The position numbers and the translations under genes were made by a program. DNA of 61,600 nucleotides from Candidatus Cloacimonadota bacterium (GTDB lineage Bacteria; Cloacimonadota; Cloacimonadia; Cloacimonadales; JAIOQZ01), in assembly GCA_021108395.1 (NCBI GenBank), contig JAIOQZ010000061.1, positions 1 through 61,600 on the forward strand. Reading direction: 5' to 3'. The notes beneath the pieces are model-generated. The model was not told the origin of the DNA. It did not search any database and saw only the letters and a program-made list of their open reading frames with translations. Positions 41,258 to 51,835 of the stretch are shown piece by piece. Every line of letters starts with the position of its first letter. The stretch's first letter is position 1.

Positions 41258-42112
41258 TCAAGCAACGGTGTTCATCTTATAATACTTGTTTATGGTCAAC
41301 GAGGCAAGAATAACAAGCGTGCCGATTGCAAGCCTTGTATAATCGGCGCTTTCATGAAAAAACGCGATGGAGCAAATAACTGCCAGAGGAATTTTCACGT
41401 TATTCATCACTGCAACCGCCCCCAGATTTGTGTGCTTCACGCCGACATTCCACAAGAAAAAGCAGATACCAGAAGGCAATACGCCTAAGTACAACAGGGT
41501 CAGCCACTGCTTGCCGCTGATACTAACATGGGCAAAATCGGCCGTAAGCAGGCTTGCCAGGCCGGTAATGAACAAAGCGCCCAGGTAAAGAACGAAATAC
41601 ACGTTTCTATCACCTGGCTCTGAAGGCTGCATGATGCGTTTATAAAAAACCTGCCCTGCCGCAAAACAGACATTCGATAGTTGAATTATGAAAAACCCTG
41701 TGAGAAAACTGCTGTCGCCCAGGTTTGAATATACAATAACCGCTGTGCCGATAACAGCCAAACTGGCATTCAGCTGGAATTTGAGATTGACGCGCTTCTT
41801 CAGAACATCATTCAGAATGGTGACGTATATTGGAGTGAATATTGTAAACAAAGCAACCTGGTGAGCTTGCAGGTATTGGTATGCCTTGATGTAAAATATG
41901 TACATCAGTCCAAACTGCACCATTCCAACAAGAAATAATTTACCTGCATGTCTATAATCAATGTTCTTGTATTTCATAATTGGAAGAAAAATAGCTGCGG
42001 CAATGCTCATTCTTATAAAAGCGACTAAATTTGAATCGATACCGGTCAAGTTGCCCTTGATCAATCCAAATGAAAACGCCCATATAAACGAAACCACAAG
42101 CAATATAATCAT
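41258..42112 (-). CDS. DMT-superfamily permease (EamA family)
   Basis: A 284-residue membrane protein with about ten transmembrane helices and the two-repeat layout of EamA drug/metabolite transporters (ILLVVSFIWAFSFGLIKGNL at the start, LYLGVLPSGICFFLWNVGVK in the second half). Export or uptake of amino acids or metabolites is typical; the substrate is unknown. Base composition is more AT-rich than the neighbouring peptidase and LolC-like genes, suggesting acquisition. It is divergent from the LolC-like gene. Confidence 0.85.
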   Translation of the reverse strand: MIILLVVSFIWAFSFGLIKGNLTGIDSNLVAFIRMSIAAAIFLPIMKYKNIDYRHAGKLFLVGMVQFGLMYIFYIKAYQYLQAHQVALFTIFTPIYVTILNDVLKKRVNLKFQLNASLAVIGTAVIVYSNLGDSSFLTGFFIIQLSNVCFAAGQVFYKRIMQPSEPGDRNVYFVLYLGALFITGLASLLTADFAHVSISGKQWLTLLYLGVLPSGICFFLWNVGVKHTNLGAVAVMNNVKIPLAVICSIAFFHESADYTRLAIGTLVILASLTINKYYKMNTVA

Positions 42113-42248
42113 GTTTGCTCCTTGTCCCAGTCAAAGTGCAAGTAGTGAAATATGAAATAACAGTCAACAGAAATCGACCCGACAGGTTTGTATTGACAAC
42201 TCGGCTTCCCCGTCACATTTTGCAAAAAAACGGGCATGGGAGGCGTTC

Positions 42249-43472
42249 ATGTACGGGCACGGTTGGATTGCACTACGGTTTCTGCGTCAGCGCAGCCGCC
42301 TGCCGCTGGCGATGGTGCATTTGCTGTCACTGGCGGGCATCGCGCTGGGGGTGTTTGCCATCCTTGTCGTCTCCTCGGTCATGAACGGGTTCGACAACTA
42401 CATGGTGGACAGAGTGACCGGGATGCGGGCGCACATCTGGGTGGAGCGTGCCGACGGCAGCCCCACCCTGGCCTGGCGTTCGCTCTGTGCCCGCATAGAA
42501 AACGACAACGACGTTTTGGTGGCAAGCCCGGTGGCCGCGGTGGAGCTGATGATTCAGGAGGGCGAGAACATCGCGCCGGTGACGCTGTTGGGAGTTGACA
42601 TTGCCCGTCACGCCAGAGCCACCGCCCTGCTCGACTCGATGCTCATCGGCTCACCAGACGCCGGCGATATCGAAGAGGGCGGCATCATCCTGGGCTGGGA
42701 GCTTTCCTACGCATTGGGTGCGGTGACTGTGGGCGAATACGTCACCCTCAGCTCGGTTGCCGCGATGCAACCCACGCCGTTTGGCCCGGTACCCCGCACC
42801 AAGCAGCTCCGCGTGGCTGGCGTTGTGCAGTCGGGGTTGCCGGACTACAATCGCACGCTGGCCTTCACGAACCTGCGCACCGCCCAGATGTTAGCCGGCC
42901 TTCCCGACGCCGTTGACCGCATCGAGGTGCGCACGGTGGACGCGTTTTCCTCCCGGCACACGGCACAGCGCCTGTCGCAGCTTCTGGGGCCAGATTACCG
43001 AATACGCAACTGGAGTGAATTCGAGGCCAATCTCTTTCAGGCCATCCACCTCGAAAAGGCCGTGATGTTTCTGGTGCTCTGCCTCATGTTCGTCATCGTC
43101 GGCTTCAACATCAGTGGCAGCTTCCTCAAGATGGCGGCGGAAAAGAGCCGCGACATCGGCGTGCTGCGCGCCTGTGGCTCCACTCGCCGCTACATCGGCG
43201 GCCTCTTCGTGCGGGCCGCGCTGATACTGGGCCTATCGGGCACGCTGACGGGACTGGCCGCAGCCCTGGCGCTGACGTTGAGCCAGATGCAGGCTGCCTG
43301 GATAAAGGTGCCTGTACGCGGATTGCCCATGCGTACGCTGCCCATGCAGCTTCGTTTGACAGACGTGATAACAGTGTGCGCTGTGGCCATGTTCGTGAGC
43401 CTGCTGGCCAGCCTGTACCCTGCCATGAAAGCCCACCGCATGCAGCCCGTCGAGTTGCTGCGCGACCCTTGA
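42249..43472 (+). CDS. LolC/LolE-type ABC transporter permease
   Basis: A 407-residue FtsX-like permease. There is one N-terminal transmembrane helix (LLSLAGIALGVFAILVVSSV), a large periplasmic MacB-like domain (about 45-270), and three C-terminal helices (MFLVLCLMFVIVGFNISGSF; ALILGLSGTLTGLAAALALT; the last near AMFVSLLASLYPA). KSRDIGVLRACGSTRRYI is the coupling region typical of LolC/E. LolCDE extracts lipoproteins from the inner membrane. No LolD ATPase is adjacent, so other FtsX-type exporters remain possible. Confidence 0.82.
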   Translation: MYGHGWIALRFLRQRSRLPLAMVHLLSLAGIALGVFAILVVSSVMNGFDNYMVDRVTGMRAHIWVERADGSPTLAWRSLCARIENDNDVLVASPVAAVELMIQEGENIAPVTLLGVDIARHARATALLDSMLIGSPDAGDIEEGGIILGWELSYALGAVTVGEYVTLSSVAAMQPTPFGPVPRTKQLRVAGVVQSGLPDYNRTLAFTNLRTAQMLAGLPDAVDRIEVRTVDAFSSRHTAQRLSQLLGPDYRIRNWSEFEANLFQAIHLEKAVMFLVLCLMFVIVGFNISGSFLKMAAEKSRDIGVLRACGSTRRYIGGLFVRAALILGLSGTLTGLAAALALTLSQMQAAWIKVPVRGLPMRTLPMQLRLTDVITVCAVAMFVSLLASLYPAMKAHRMQPVELLRDP

Positions 43473-43601
43473 GCCTGCTGGGCGATATTGTCGCGCCCGA
43501 ATCGAGATTTTCGCTTGCCAAGAAATCCCTGCCGCACAATGTGGAAGCGTGTAGCTATCTTGTGTGGCTGACAATCATTTAATCAAATAATGGAGCAATA
43601 T

Positions 43602-45911
43602 ATGAACGAACCGAGCCAGCGCATCCCGCGCACGCTCGCCGTAATCCACGTGAACAACGTGGTGATGTTTCCCTATCTCATGCTGCCGCTGGTGGTCACA
43701 GAAGAGCCACTGAAGCAGGTGATCGATCACGCTCTGGCCAGCGACAAGCTGCTGGGCTTTTTCCTTGTGGACGATTCCAAGAGCGGCGGCGAACTTCAGG
43801 AGTATGGCACGGCGGTCACGATTCTGCGTATGCTGCGCAACAACGAAGGCTCGATCAGCCTGCTGTTGCAGGGCGTAAGCCGCATCCGCATCGAGCGGGT
43901 GGTGCAGAGCGACCCCTTCACGATGGTCGAGGTGGAGCCTCTCACCGAAGACAAGCGCGGCACTTCGCGCATCACTGCGCTACGCAAGATTACCATCGAA
44001 CTGCTGGAAAAGGTACTGGCCGAAACGCCGGACGCCAATCGCGACCTCATCGCGGGCCTGCGCCAGGTGAAACCATCGAGCCGCGTAGCCGATATTGTCG
44101 CCGGCAACATCAATCTGCCGTTGCTTCAAAAGCAGGAACTGCTCAACACCCTCGACGTGAAGAGCCGTTTTCAGAAGCTCAATCGTTTTCTCGCCCAGCT
44201 CGTCCGTCAGATGCGCATGGAAAACAAGATTCGCAACAACATCCAGCTCGAGATGGACGAGGATCAGCGCCGCTACTATCTTCACGAGCAGCTTCATGCC
44301 ATCAAGAAAGAACTGGGTGAATATGACGAGGTGGATCAGGAAACCGACAAGTGGAAAAAGGAGATTGCCAAAGCCGACCTGCCGGATTACGTCGAGGAAG
44401 TGGCTCTCGAAGAGCTTGCCCGCCTGGGAATGATGTCTCCGGCCGGCAGCGAATACAGCGTTGTGCGCAATTACCTCGAGTGGATCGTTCTGCTGCCATG
44501 GCACAGGTATTCCACAGACCGCCTCAACCTGCCTCGCATCGACCAGATTCTCACCAGCGACCACTACGGCCTCGATAAACCAAAAGAGCGTGTGCTCGAA
44601 TTCATCGCGGTGAAGAAGCTGAAGGATTCGCTCAACGGCCCCATCCTGTGTTTCGTCGGCCCCCCCGGCGTGGGCAAGACGTCGCTGGGGCGCTCGATTG
44701 CGCGGGCGATGAAACGCAAGTTCATCCGTCTGTCGTTGGGCGGTATCCACGACGAAGCCGAGATTCGCGGCCACCGGCGCACCTACATCGGCGCCATGCC
44801 CGGCAAGATCATCAACGAAATCAAGCGCGCCGGCACGGCCAACCCTGTCTTTATGTTAGACGAGGTGGACAAGCTGGGGCGGGACTTCCGCGGCGATCCC
44901 GCTTCAGCGCTGCTCGAAGTGCTCGACCCCGAGCAGAACAACAGCTTCATGGACAACTACCTAAACCTGCCGTTCGACCTCTCCGAGGTGATGTTCATCA
45001 CCACGGCCAACAGCCTGGGCACCATCCCCGCGCCCCTGCGCGACCGCATGGAAATCATCGAGTTCTCGAGCTATATCGAAGAAGAGAAGATTCAGATCGC
45101 TCGGCACTATCTCGTTCCCCGCGAAACCCGCGACAACGGTCTCAGTGGCCGCCACGTTCGCGTGATGACCAGCGCCCTGCGGGAGATTATCCGCTACTAT
45201 GTGCGCGAGGCCGGCGTACGCGGCCTTCAGCGGCGCATTGGCGCTGTCATGCGCAAGATTGCGCGGCGCGTGGCCGAGAACGACAAACATCTGCACACCA
45301 TCACCGCCGACAACCTGAAAGACTATCTGGGCCGTCGCAAGTTCAGCTATGAGCTGGCGGGCCGCGAACCTGAAGTGGGCGTGGCAACAGGCATGGCCTG
45401 GACTTCCGTCGGTGGCGAGATTCTGTTCTGCGAAGCGAGCCAAGCGTCAGGCAAGGGCAAGCTCGTCCTCACCGGCCTGTTGGGCGAGGTGATGAAGGAG
45501 TCGGCGCGCATCGCCATAACCCTGGTGCGCAGCCGCGCCGAGTCGCTTGGGTTCGCCGCCATCGACTTCGACAAAACCGACATCCACATCCACCTGCCCT
45601 CCGGCGCCGTGCCAAAAGACGGCCCTTCGGCGGGCGTCACCCTCACCACGGCGCTGGTATCGCTGTTCAGCCGGCGCAAGGTGCGGCACGACATCGCCAT
45701 GACCGGCGAGATAACCCTGCTGGGCAAGGTGCTGCCCATCGGCGGAGTGCGCGAGAAAATCCTGGCGGCCAAACGCGCCGGGATCTCGCAAGTCATTCTT
45801 CCCGCAGAAAATCGCGATGAGTTTGAAGAGATCAAGGCCAACATCCGCGAGGGCGTCGAGCCTCAATTCGTGAAAACCGTGGACGACGTGCTGACGCTCG
45901 TGCTTCTTTAG
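43602..45911 (+). CDS. lon: ATP-dependent Lon protease
   Basis: A 769-residue Lon protease that degrades damaged and regulatory proteins in the cytoplasm. It has the N-terminal LON substrate domain (about 10-200) and an AAA+ domain with Walker A GPPGVGKT and MLDEVDK. The C-terminal protease domain has the Ser-Lys dyad in KDGPSAGVTL and GGVREKILAAKRAG. Length fits bacterial LonA. ATG 43602 has GGAG 7 nt upstream; the ATG at 43590 lacks a ribosome-binding site. Confidence 0.97.
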   Translation: MNEPSQRIPRTLAVIHVNNVVMFPYLMLPLVVTEEPLKQVIDHALASDKLLGFFLVDDSKSGGELQEYGTAVTILRMLRNNEGSISLLLQGVSRIRIERVVQSDPFTMVEVEPLTEDKRGTSRITALRKITIELLEKVLAETPDANRDLIAGLRQVKPSSRVADIVAGNINLPLLQKQELLNTLDVKSRFQKLNRFLAQLVRQMRMENKIRNNIQLEMDEDQRRYYLHEQLHAIKKELGEYDEVDQETDKWKKEIAKADLPDYVEEVALEELARLGMMSPAGSEYSVVRNYLEWIVLLPWHRYSTDRLNLPRIDQILTSDHYGLDKPKERVLEFIAVKKLKDSLNGPILCFVGPPGVGKTSLGRSIARAMKRKFIRLSLGGIHDEAEIRGHRRTYIGAMPGKIINEIKRAGTANPVFMLDEVDKLGRDFRGDPASALLEVLDPEQNNSFMDNYLNLPFDLSEVMFITTANSLGTIPAPLRDRMEIIEFSSYIEEEKIQIARHYLVPRETRDNGLSGRHVRVMTSALREIIRYYVREAGVRGLQRRIGAVMRKIARRVAENDKHLHTITADNLKDYLGRRKFSYELAGREPEVGVATGMAWTSVGGEILFCEASQASGKGKLVLTGLLGEVMKESARIAITLVRSRAESLGFAAIDFDKTDIHIHLPSGAVPKDGPSAGVTLTTALVSLFSRRKVRHDIAMTGEITLLGKVLPIGGVREKILAAKRAGISQVILPAENRDEFEEIKANIREGVEPQFVKTVDDVLTLVLL

Positions 45912-45915
45912 ACCC

Positions 45916-47382
45916 ATGCTCATCGAACAGGGAACCAGGCCGCTGAATATACTGCTCAATGTCGAGCCTGACTTTGTGCCCAGGGCGCGCTGGGCGCTGG
46001 AAACCTTCTTCGCTCGGCTTGGTTGCAGAATCCGCATCCATGAGCGCTATGCCAGCGAGCGTGTGCAAATCTATTATGGCCCGCCCACTGCGCTCAACTA
46101 CCCGATAAAGATTCGGCACAATCCCGACGCGGCGAGCTTCTTTAACGGCGAAACCGACTATCCCGACAGCAAGCTGCGGTTTTTTGCCTGTGGCGACGAC
46201 ATGCTGCCGTTTCTCTTTTCACCGCCTGGCGAGGTGTTTCACGTTCACGGCAAGCAGATTAACATTCGCAAAGACATCGTCGCCTCGGCGTTCTACTTCC
46301 TTTCCTGCTGGCAGGAACACACCAGTGCATGTGGGGATGACGGCCGCCACCGCTACAGCCAAACGCTTCAGTCACGCTGGAACCTGGCGCATGTTCCCAT
46401 CGTCGATCGCTATGCAGGCCTGCTGCAACAGGCGGTGTCGATAGCCTTGCCGCAGGTGTTGTTCGAGCCGCGCTGGCCGGATGGCAAGAGCATGGCCGTG
46501 TCGTTGTCTCACGACCTCGACTACTGGAACTACTGGACCAAAGAAGAGCTGGGCAAGGCCGGCATGTATAACCTGCGCCGGTTGCCACGCGCTCCGCTGA
46601 ACGCCATCTACAAGCTCGTCGGCCACCAGGTGGACAAGCGGCTGATCTATCATCCCTCGCGGCGCAATTCGGCGGTGGTGCAGCACGAGCAGCGCCGAGG
46701 GTATCGCTCGACCACCTTTGTTATCAGTGACCCGGAAATGAGCGACTCGCGCCAGAATTATCTCGTTGACCAGGGGCAGGAACTGAAGGATTTTCTCACC
46801 ATCATCAACGACCGGATGGTGCAGTTGCATGGCTGCGGCGAGGCCTCGGAGAACATCGAGGCCCTGCGGGAGCAACTGCTGAACCTGCAACAGAGCGGCT
46901 ACAGATGCCGTGGCTATCGCGCCCACATGCTGCGCTTCGACTACGACATCACCTTCGACCTGATCGAGCGCTGCGGACTGGCATACGACAGCTCGCTGGG
47001 CTGGTGGGAGCACACCGGCTACCGCGCAGGCACAGGCACACCTTTTCGTCCATATTGCCACAGGGAAAACCGGCCATACCGCGTGCTCGAAATCCCCCTG
47101 ACGGTGATGGACACAACGCTGCACTCACAGCGCGCTATGAAGCTTTCCGCCGGCCATGCCCGCAGGCTGTTGGGCGAGCTTGTACGCAACGGGCGAAAAC
47201 ACGGCGGGCACCTGAGCCTGCTGTGGCATTACCGCACCTTCGACCCGATTGACTTCCCCGCCTGGCGAAGGCTATACTGGTGGCTGCTGAACCATGCGGC
47301 ACAGCAGGATGCCTGGCTCTGCTCGCTCGACGAGATGTACGACCATTGGACTACAAAATTATATATACAGGAGTCATCATGA
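45916..47382 (+). CDS. Polysaccharide-deacetylase-like protein
   Basis: A 488-residue protein that starts 4 bp after lon. The N-terminal 200 residues form a domain often attached to such proteins in this group of bacteria. The C-terminal NodB-like region begins with SLSHDLDYWNYW, whose two Asp residues match motif 1 of the carbohydrate esterase 4 fold, and later has GLAYDSSLGWWEHTGYRAG. The usual HxxxH zinc motif is not obvious, so activity is uncertain. It overlaps nrdJ by 4 bp (ATGA). Confidence 0.7.
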   Translation: MLIEQGTRPLNILLNVEPDFVPRARWALETFFARLGCRIRIHERYASERVQIYYGPPTALNYPIKIRHNPDAASFFNGETDYPDSKLRFFACGDDMLPFLFSPPGEVFHVHGKQINIRKDIVASAFYFLSCWQEHTSACGDDGRHRYSQTLQSRWNLAHVPIVDRYAGLLQQAVSIALPQVLFEPRWPDGKSMAVSLSHDLDYWNYWTKEELGKAGMYNLRRLPRAPLNAIYKLVGHQVDKRLIYHPSRRNSAVVQHEQRRGYRSTTFVISDPEMSDSRQNYLVDQGQELKDFLTIINDRMVQLHGCGEASENIEALREQLLNLQQSGYRCRGYRAHMLRFDYDITFDLIERCGLAYDSSLGWWEHTGYRAGTGTPFRPYCHRENRPYRVLEIPLTVMDTTLHSQRAMKLSAGHARRLLGELVRNGRKHGGHLSLLWHYRTFDPIDFPAWRRLYWWLLNHAAQQDAWLCSLDEMYDHWTTKLYIQESS

Positions 47383-49634
47383 AATTGACCGATAACGCCC
47401 TGACCGTGCTGAAGAAACGCTATTTCCGCAAGGATGATCACGGCAAGATTGTAGAGGACTGGGACAGCCTCGTGCGCCGCGTAGCCGGCAACATCGCCGC
47501 CGGAGACACGGCAAAAGAACAGCGCTATGCCCGTCTGATAGATTCCGGCGCCTTTCTGCCCAACTCGCCCACGCTGATGAACGCAGGGGGCGACCTACAA
47601 CAGCTTTCCGCCTGTTTCGTGCTCCCCGTCGAAGACAGCATGGACAGCATTTTCAGCAGCATTCACAACGCGGCGCTCATTCACAAGAGCGGCGGCGGCA
47701 CGGGGTTTTCGTTTTCACGGCTGCGCGAGGCGAACGCGCGCGTGCGCAGCACAAACGGCGTTTCCAGCGGCCCGCTGAGCTTCCTCAGGGTATTCAACGC
47801 CGCCACCGACGCCGTCAAGCAGGGCGGTACCAGGCGCGGCGCCAACATGGCCATCCTCAGTGTCGAGCATCCCGACATCATCGAGTTCATCACTGCCAAG
47901 GACGACCTGACACAACTGACCAACTTCAACCTCAGCGTGGGCATTACCGAGCAATTCATGCAGGCTGTGAACCGCGACGAGGAATACAACCTTGTCTCGC
48001 CGCATAACGGCGAGGTGAAAAAACGAATCAAAGCGCGTGACGTGTTTGCGCTCATCGTCGAGATGGCGCACAAGAACGGCGAACCGGGCATCGTTTTTCT
48101 CGACCGCATCAACAAGTTCAACCCCACGCCGCACATCGGCGAGATCGAAAGCACCAATCCCTGCGGCGAGCAGCCCCTGCTGCCAAACGAAGCCTGCAAC
48201 CTCGGCTCGCTCAACCTCGCCGCCTTCTGGAACGGCGACGCCATAGACTGGGACAGCCTGCGCGACACCGTCAGGGAAGCCGTAGATTTCCTCGACGACG
48301 TCATCGACCGCAGCCGCTTTCCGCTGCCCGAAATCGACGAGATGGTGAAAGCCAATCGCAAGATCGGGCTGGGGGTGATGGGCTGGGCCGACCTGCTCTT
48401 TTTGGCGCACATTCCCTATGACAGCGAAGAGGGCATTGAGCTGGCCGCCGACATGATGGAGTTCATCGACTACCACGCGAAGATGCGCTCGGTGGAGCTG
48501 GCCAAAGTGAAGGGGCCGTTCCCCAACTATCGCGGCAGCACATACGATCGTGGCGACTTGATGCGCAAAGCGCGCAAGATGGACTGGGACGCACTGCGAG
48601 CGGGCATCGCCGCGCACGGCATCCGCAACGCCACGCTCACCACCATCGCGCCCACAGGCACCATCTCGATGATTTGCAACACCGCCAGCGGCGTCGAGCC
48701 GCAGTTCTCGCTGGTGTTTCACAAGAACGTGCTCGACGGCGAGAGCCTGCTGTATGTGAATCCTGTGTTCGAGGCGACGCTGCGCGAGTCGGGGCTATAC
48801 ACCGATGAGCTGATGAAAGAGGTGTCAGCCGCCGGCGGCGCTCACAATGTCAGCACGATACCGGACAGCCTGCGCCGCGTGTTCGTCACCTCGCACGACA
48901 TCAGCCCGGAGTGGCACATCCGCATGCAGGCGGCCTTTCAAGACTACACTGACAACGCCGTATCCAAGACCATCAACTTTGGGCGCGAGGCAACCCGCGA
49001 GGAAGTGCACATGGCCTTCGAGCTCGCCTACACCCTGGGCTGCAAGGGACTGACAGTATATCGCGACGGCAGCCGCGACAACCAGGTGTTGAGCGCCGGT
49101 GCCTCAACTCACAAGAAGGAAGCTGTGCGCCATGACCGCATCGCGCCGCGTGAACGCCCCGAGATAACGAGGGGGTTCACCCAGCGTGTGGAGACCGGCT
49201 GCGGACATATGTATGTCACCATCAACACTGACGAGCAGGGGGCTTTCGAGCTATTCACCCAGATGGGCAAGGTAGGCGGCTGCGCTTCGGCTCAACTCGA
49301 GGCCATTGCGCGACTTGTGTCTCTGTGCCTGCGCAGCAACGTGCAGGTCGAGTCCATTGTGCGGCAGCTCAAAGGTATCCGCTGTCCATCGCCCATGTGG
49401 TTCAAAGGCAAAATCATCACCTCGTGCTCGGATGGTGTTGGAACAGCGCTTGCAACTGTTCTGAAGATGGACCGTGACCAACTCACCATCGACTTCGATG
49501 ATGACAAAGAAAACAGACCGGCGCCCTCTCTGGGACAGATTAAGATGAGCAAGACCTGCCCCGACTGCGGCTCGGCGGTGGAGTTTGCCGAGGGCTGCAT
49601 GAAATGCAGTTTCTGCGGCTGGTCGAAGTGCTGA
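47379..49634 (+). CDS. nrdJ: Adenosylcobalamin-dependent ribonucleotide reductase (class II)
   Basis: A 751-residue class II reductase that makes deoxynucleotides without oxygen, using vitamin B12. It has the N-terminal SGAFLPNSPTLMNAG and ACFVLPVEDSMDSI, a GGGTGFSFSRLR loop, and the active-site NPCGEQPLLPNEACNLGS (cysteinyl radical Cys and Glu). A TSCPD domain follows (GGCASAQLEAIARLVSLCLR), then a C-terminal zinc ribbon with CPDCGSAV and CSFCGWSKC. Complete and standard length for this type. ATG 47379 follows AGGAGTCATC. Confidence 0.95.
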   Translation: MKLTDNALTVLKKRYFRKDDHGKIVEDWDSLVRRVAGNIAAGDTAKEQRYARLIDSGAFLPNSPTLMNAGGDLQQLSACFVLPVEDSMDSIFSSIHNAALIHKSGGGTGFSFSRLREANARVRSTNGVSSGPLSFLRVFNAATDAVKQGGTRRGANMAILSVEHPDIIEFITAKDDLTQLTNFNLSVGITEQFMQAVNRDEEYNLVSPHNGEVKKRIKARDVFALIVEMAHKNGEPGIVFLDRINKFNPTPHIGEIESTNPCGEQPLLPNEACNLGSLNLAAFWNGDAIDWDSLRDTVREAVDFLDDVIDRSRFPLPEIDEMVKANRKIGLGVMGWADLLFLAHIPYDSEEGIELAADMMEFIDYHAKMRSVELAKVKGPFPNYRGSTYDRGDLMRKARKMDWDALRAGIAAHGIRNATLTTIAPTGTISMICNTASGVEPQFSLVFHKNVLDGESLLYVNPVFEATLRESGLYTDELMKEVSAAGGAHNVSTIPDSLRRVFVTSHDISPEWHIRMQAAFQDYTDNAVSKTINFGREATREEVHMAFELAYTLGCKGLTVYRDGSRDNQVLSAGASTHKKEAVRHDRIAPRERPEITRGFTQRVETGCGHMYVTINTDEQGAFELFTQMGKVGGCASAQLEAIARLVSLCLRSNVQVESIVRQLKGIRCPSPMWFKGKIITSCSDGVGTALATVLKMDRDQLTIDFDDDKENRPAPSLGQIKMSKTCPDCGSAVEFAEGCMKCSFCGWSKC

Positions 49635-49649
49635 GCAAGGAGACACACT

Positions 49650-50024
49650 ATGGAAGCGAAAATCTACAAAGGCTCGACAAAAGAAGGCAGCGCAATAGCT
49701 GTCCTGGTTGACAACAAGGTTTACTTCAGCGCATATAAGGCTGGCAACTCCGTATTGACCATCGAGGACAACAAGATATGGAAGGGCGCCTTCAAGCAGG
49801 GGTCGGCCGTTGCCTTCATCGAAGACAACAAAGTCTATGCCGGCAGCTTCAAGGCGGGCAGTCCCATCGCCGTATGCGACGGGCAGCGGGTGTTTGCGGG
49901 CAACGTTCGTAGCGGTGAGGTAATGGCCAACCACACCGGCGACAACATGGCCGGCGCCGTTGCCGCCGTGCTGCTGCTGCTGGATGTCGTGAAGAAACCC
50001 ACATCGTTCTACTTCGGAATGTAA
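49650..50024 (+). CDS. Five-repeat beta protein (possibly 4-fold beta-flower type)
   Basis: A 124-residue protein made of five consecutive 19-residue units with pattern [KR]-[IV]-[YWF]-x-G-x-x-K-x-G-S-x-[IV]-x-x-x-x-D-N, beginning at residue 4: [76 protein letters not shown], and a degenerate fifth. A hydrophobic C-terminal segment ([14 protein letters not shown]) follows. The repeat style resembles the small beta-flower domain family, whose function is unknown. Short gaps to nrdJ (15 bp) and aspS (17 bp) suggest one transcript. Confidence 0.7.
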   Translation: MEAKIYKGSTKEGSAIAVLVDNKVYFSAYKAGNSVLTIEDNKIWKGAFKQGSAVAFIEDNKVYAGSFKAGSPIAVCDGQRVFAGNVRSGEVMANHTGDNMAGAVAAVLLLLDVVKKPTSFYFGM

Positions 50025-50041
50025 CCACGAAAGGACAGATT

Positions 50042-51832
50042 ATGCTCGACCTGTTAGGCTCGAAAAAGCGCACCGCCTGGTGCGGCAAAGTGACGACCGA
50101 CGACATCGGACGCGAAGTGACGCTGATGGGGCATGTGCACCGCCGACGTGACCTGGGCGGCCTCATCTTCCTCGACCTGCGTGACGTCACCGGCATCGTG
50201 CAGCTTGTGTTCAATCCTGAACTGGAAGAACTGCACGCCAAAGCGCACAGAGTGCGCAACGAATATGTGATTGCCGTGACTGGCGCCGTGTGTGCCCGCG
50301 AGCCGAAAAACGTGAACCCGAACATGGCCACCGGCGCTATCGAACTCGAAGCGACCGGCCTGCTCGTGCTCAATGACGCCGAACCGCTGCCCACTCAGGT
50401 GAACGAAAACGTGCTGGCCGACGAAGACCTGCGCCTCGCCTATCGTTATCTCGACCTGCGCCGTCCACTGCTGCGCGACAAAATTTTGATGCGGCATCGC
50501 ATCATCTGGGCGCTGCGCGAATTTCTGGTGGCGGAAGGCTTCTTTGAGCTGGAGACGCCCATCCTGATGAAAAGCACCCCCGAGGGGGCGCGTGACTTTC
50601 TTGTTCCCAGCCGTGAATATCCGGGCGCTTTCTTCGCCCTGCCGCAGTCGCCGCAGATCTATAAGCAGTTACTGATGATCGCCGGATTCGATCGCTATTT
50701 CCAGATCGCGCGCTGCTTTCGCGATGAAGACCTGCGCGCCGACCGCCAGCCGGAGTTCACCCAGCTCGACATCGAGATGAGCTTTGTCACCCAGGATGAC
50801 ATCTTCGAGGTGTGCGAGCGAATGATGGCGCACCTGTTCCGTGCGACGCTGGGGCGCGACCTGTCGCTGCCCCTGCCGCGGCTCACCTACGGTGAGTCCA
50901 TGCGGCGTTTTGGCAGCGACAAGCCCGACACCCGCTTCGGTCTCGAGCTGTGCGATGTGAACAAGGCTGTGCAGGACTGCGGGTTCAAGGTGTTTACGGG
51001 GGCGCTGGTGTCGGGCGGCAGCGTACGCTGCCTGGTCGCGCCCAGCTGCGCAGCATACTCGCGCAAGCAGATCGACGCGCTCACCGAACTGGCGCGGCAT
51101 GTCGGCGGCAAAGGCCTGGCCTTCTGCAAGGTGGCCGACGGCGCGCTGACGGCCGGCATCAGCAAGTTCCTCAGCGAGAGCGAGCAGGCGGCCATCCTGG
51201 CAACCAGCGGAGCGGGTGACGGCGATTTGATTTTGTTTGCCGCCGACACCGACAGCGTTGTCTTCAAAGTACTGGGCGCGGTGCGTTCGCATTTGGGCAA
51301 GGAACTGAAGCTCATCGACGAAAGCCGCTTCGACCTGCTGTGGGTCACCGACTTCCCGATGTTCGAGCGCATCGAGGGCGGTGGCTGGACGACCGCTCAC
51401 CACATGTTCACCCTGCCCAAAGAGGAGCACCTGCCGCTGCTTGACGACGAGAGCCAGTGGGGACGCATCCAGGGACAGCTCTACGACCTCGTGTGCAACG
51501 GCGTCGAGCTGTCGAGCGGCAGCATCCGCTGTCACCGGCTCGACATCCAGAAAAAGATATTCGAGGTGCTCGGGTTCGAGGAGGAGGAGCTGGAGAAGCG
51601 TTTCGGGTTCTTCCTCAACGCGCTACGCTATGGTACCCCGCCACACGGCGGCATCGCCCCGGGCATAGATCGCCTGGTGATGCTGATGACTGGCTCCGAC
51701 TCGATTCGGGACGTCATCCCCTTCCCCAAGACCCTGCGCGCCTCCGACCTGATGAGCCAGGCGCCTGCGGCAGTGGACGAGGAACAGCTGCGCGAGCTGT
51801 GCCTCCGGCTCGATCTGCCAAACAAGGAATAA
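50042..51832 (+). CDS. aspS: Aspartyl-tRNA synthetase (bacterial type)
   Basis: A 596-residue class IIb synthetase. It has the N-terminal OB-fold anticodon domain ([19 protein letters not shown]), motif 2 around [20 protein letters not shown], the bacterial GAD insertion (about 290-410) and motif 3 [15 protein letters not shown]. Whether it also charges tRNA-Asn (non-discriminating) cannot be told from sequence alone. Normal length. It starts 17 bp after the repeat protein gene and ends 3 bp before purN. Confidence 0.97.
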   Translation: MLDLLGSKKRTAWCGKVTTDDIGREVTLMGHVHRRRDLGGLIFLDLRDVTGIVQLVFNPELEELHAKAHRVRNEYVIAVTGAVCAREPKNVNPNMATGAIELEATGLLVLNDAEPLPTQVNENVLADEDLRLAYRYLDLRRPLLRDKILMRHRIIWALREFLVAEGFFELETPILMKSTPEGARDFLVPSREYPGAFFALPQSPQIYKQLLMIAGFDRYFQIARCFRDEDLRADRQPEFTQLDIEMSFVTQDDIFEVCERMMAHLFRATLGRDLSLPLPRLTYGESMRRFGSDKPDTRFGLELCDVNKAVQDCGFKVFTGALVSGGSVRCLVAPSCAAYSRKQIDALTELARHVGGKGLAFCKVADGALTAGISKFLSESEQAAILATSGAGDGDLILFAADTDSVVFKVLGAVRSHLGKELKLIDESRFDLLWVTDFPMFERIEGGGWTTAHHMFTLPKEEHLPLLDDESQWGRIQGQLYDLVCNGVELSSGSIRCHRLDIQKKIFEVLGFEEEELEKRFGFFLNALRYGTPPHGGIAPGIDRLVMLMTGSDSIRDVIPFPKTLRASDLMSQAPAAVDEEQLRELCLRLDLPNKE

Positions 51833-51835
51833 TCG

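Noticed and set aside
39336-41282. Long plus-strand open frame opposite the M1 peptidase gene
   Set aside because: Antisense shadow of a well-supported peptidase with catalytic motifs; the product has no recognisable domain.
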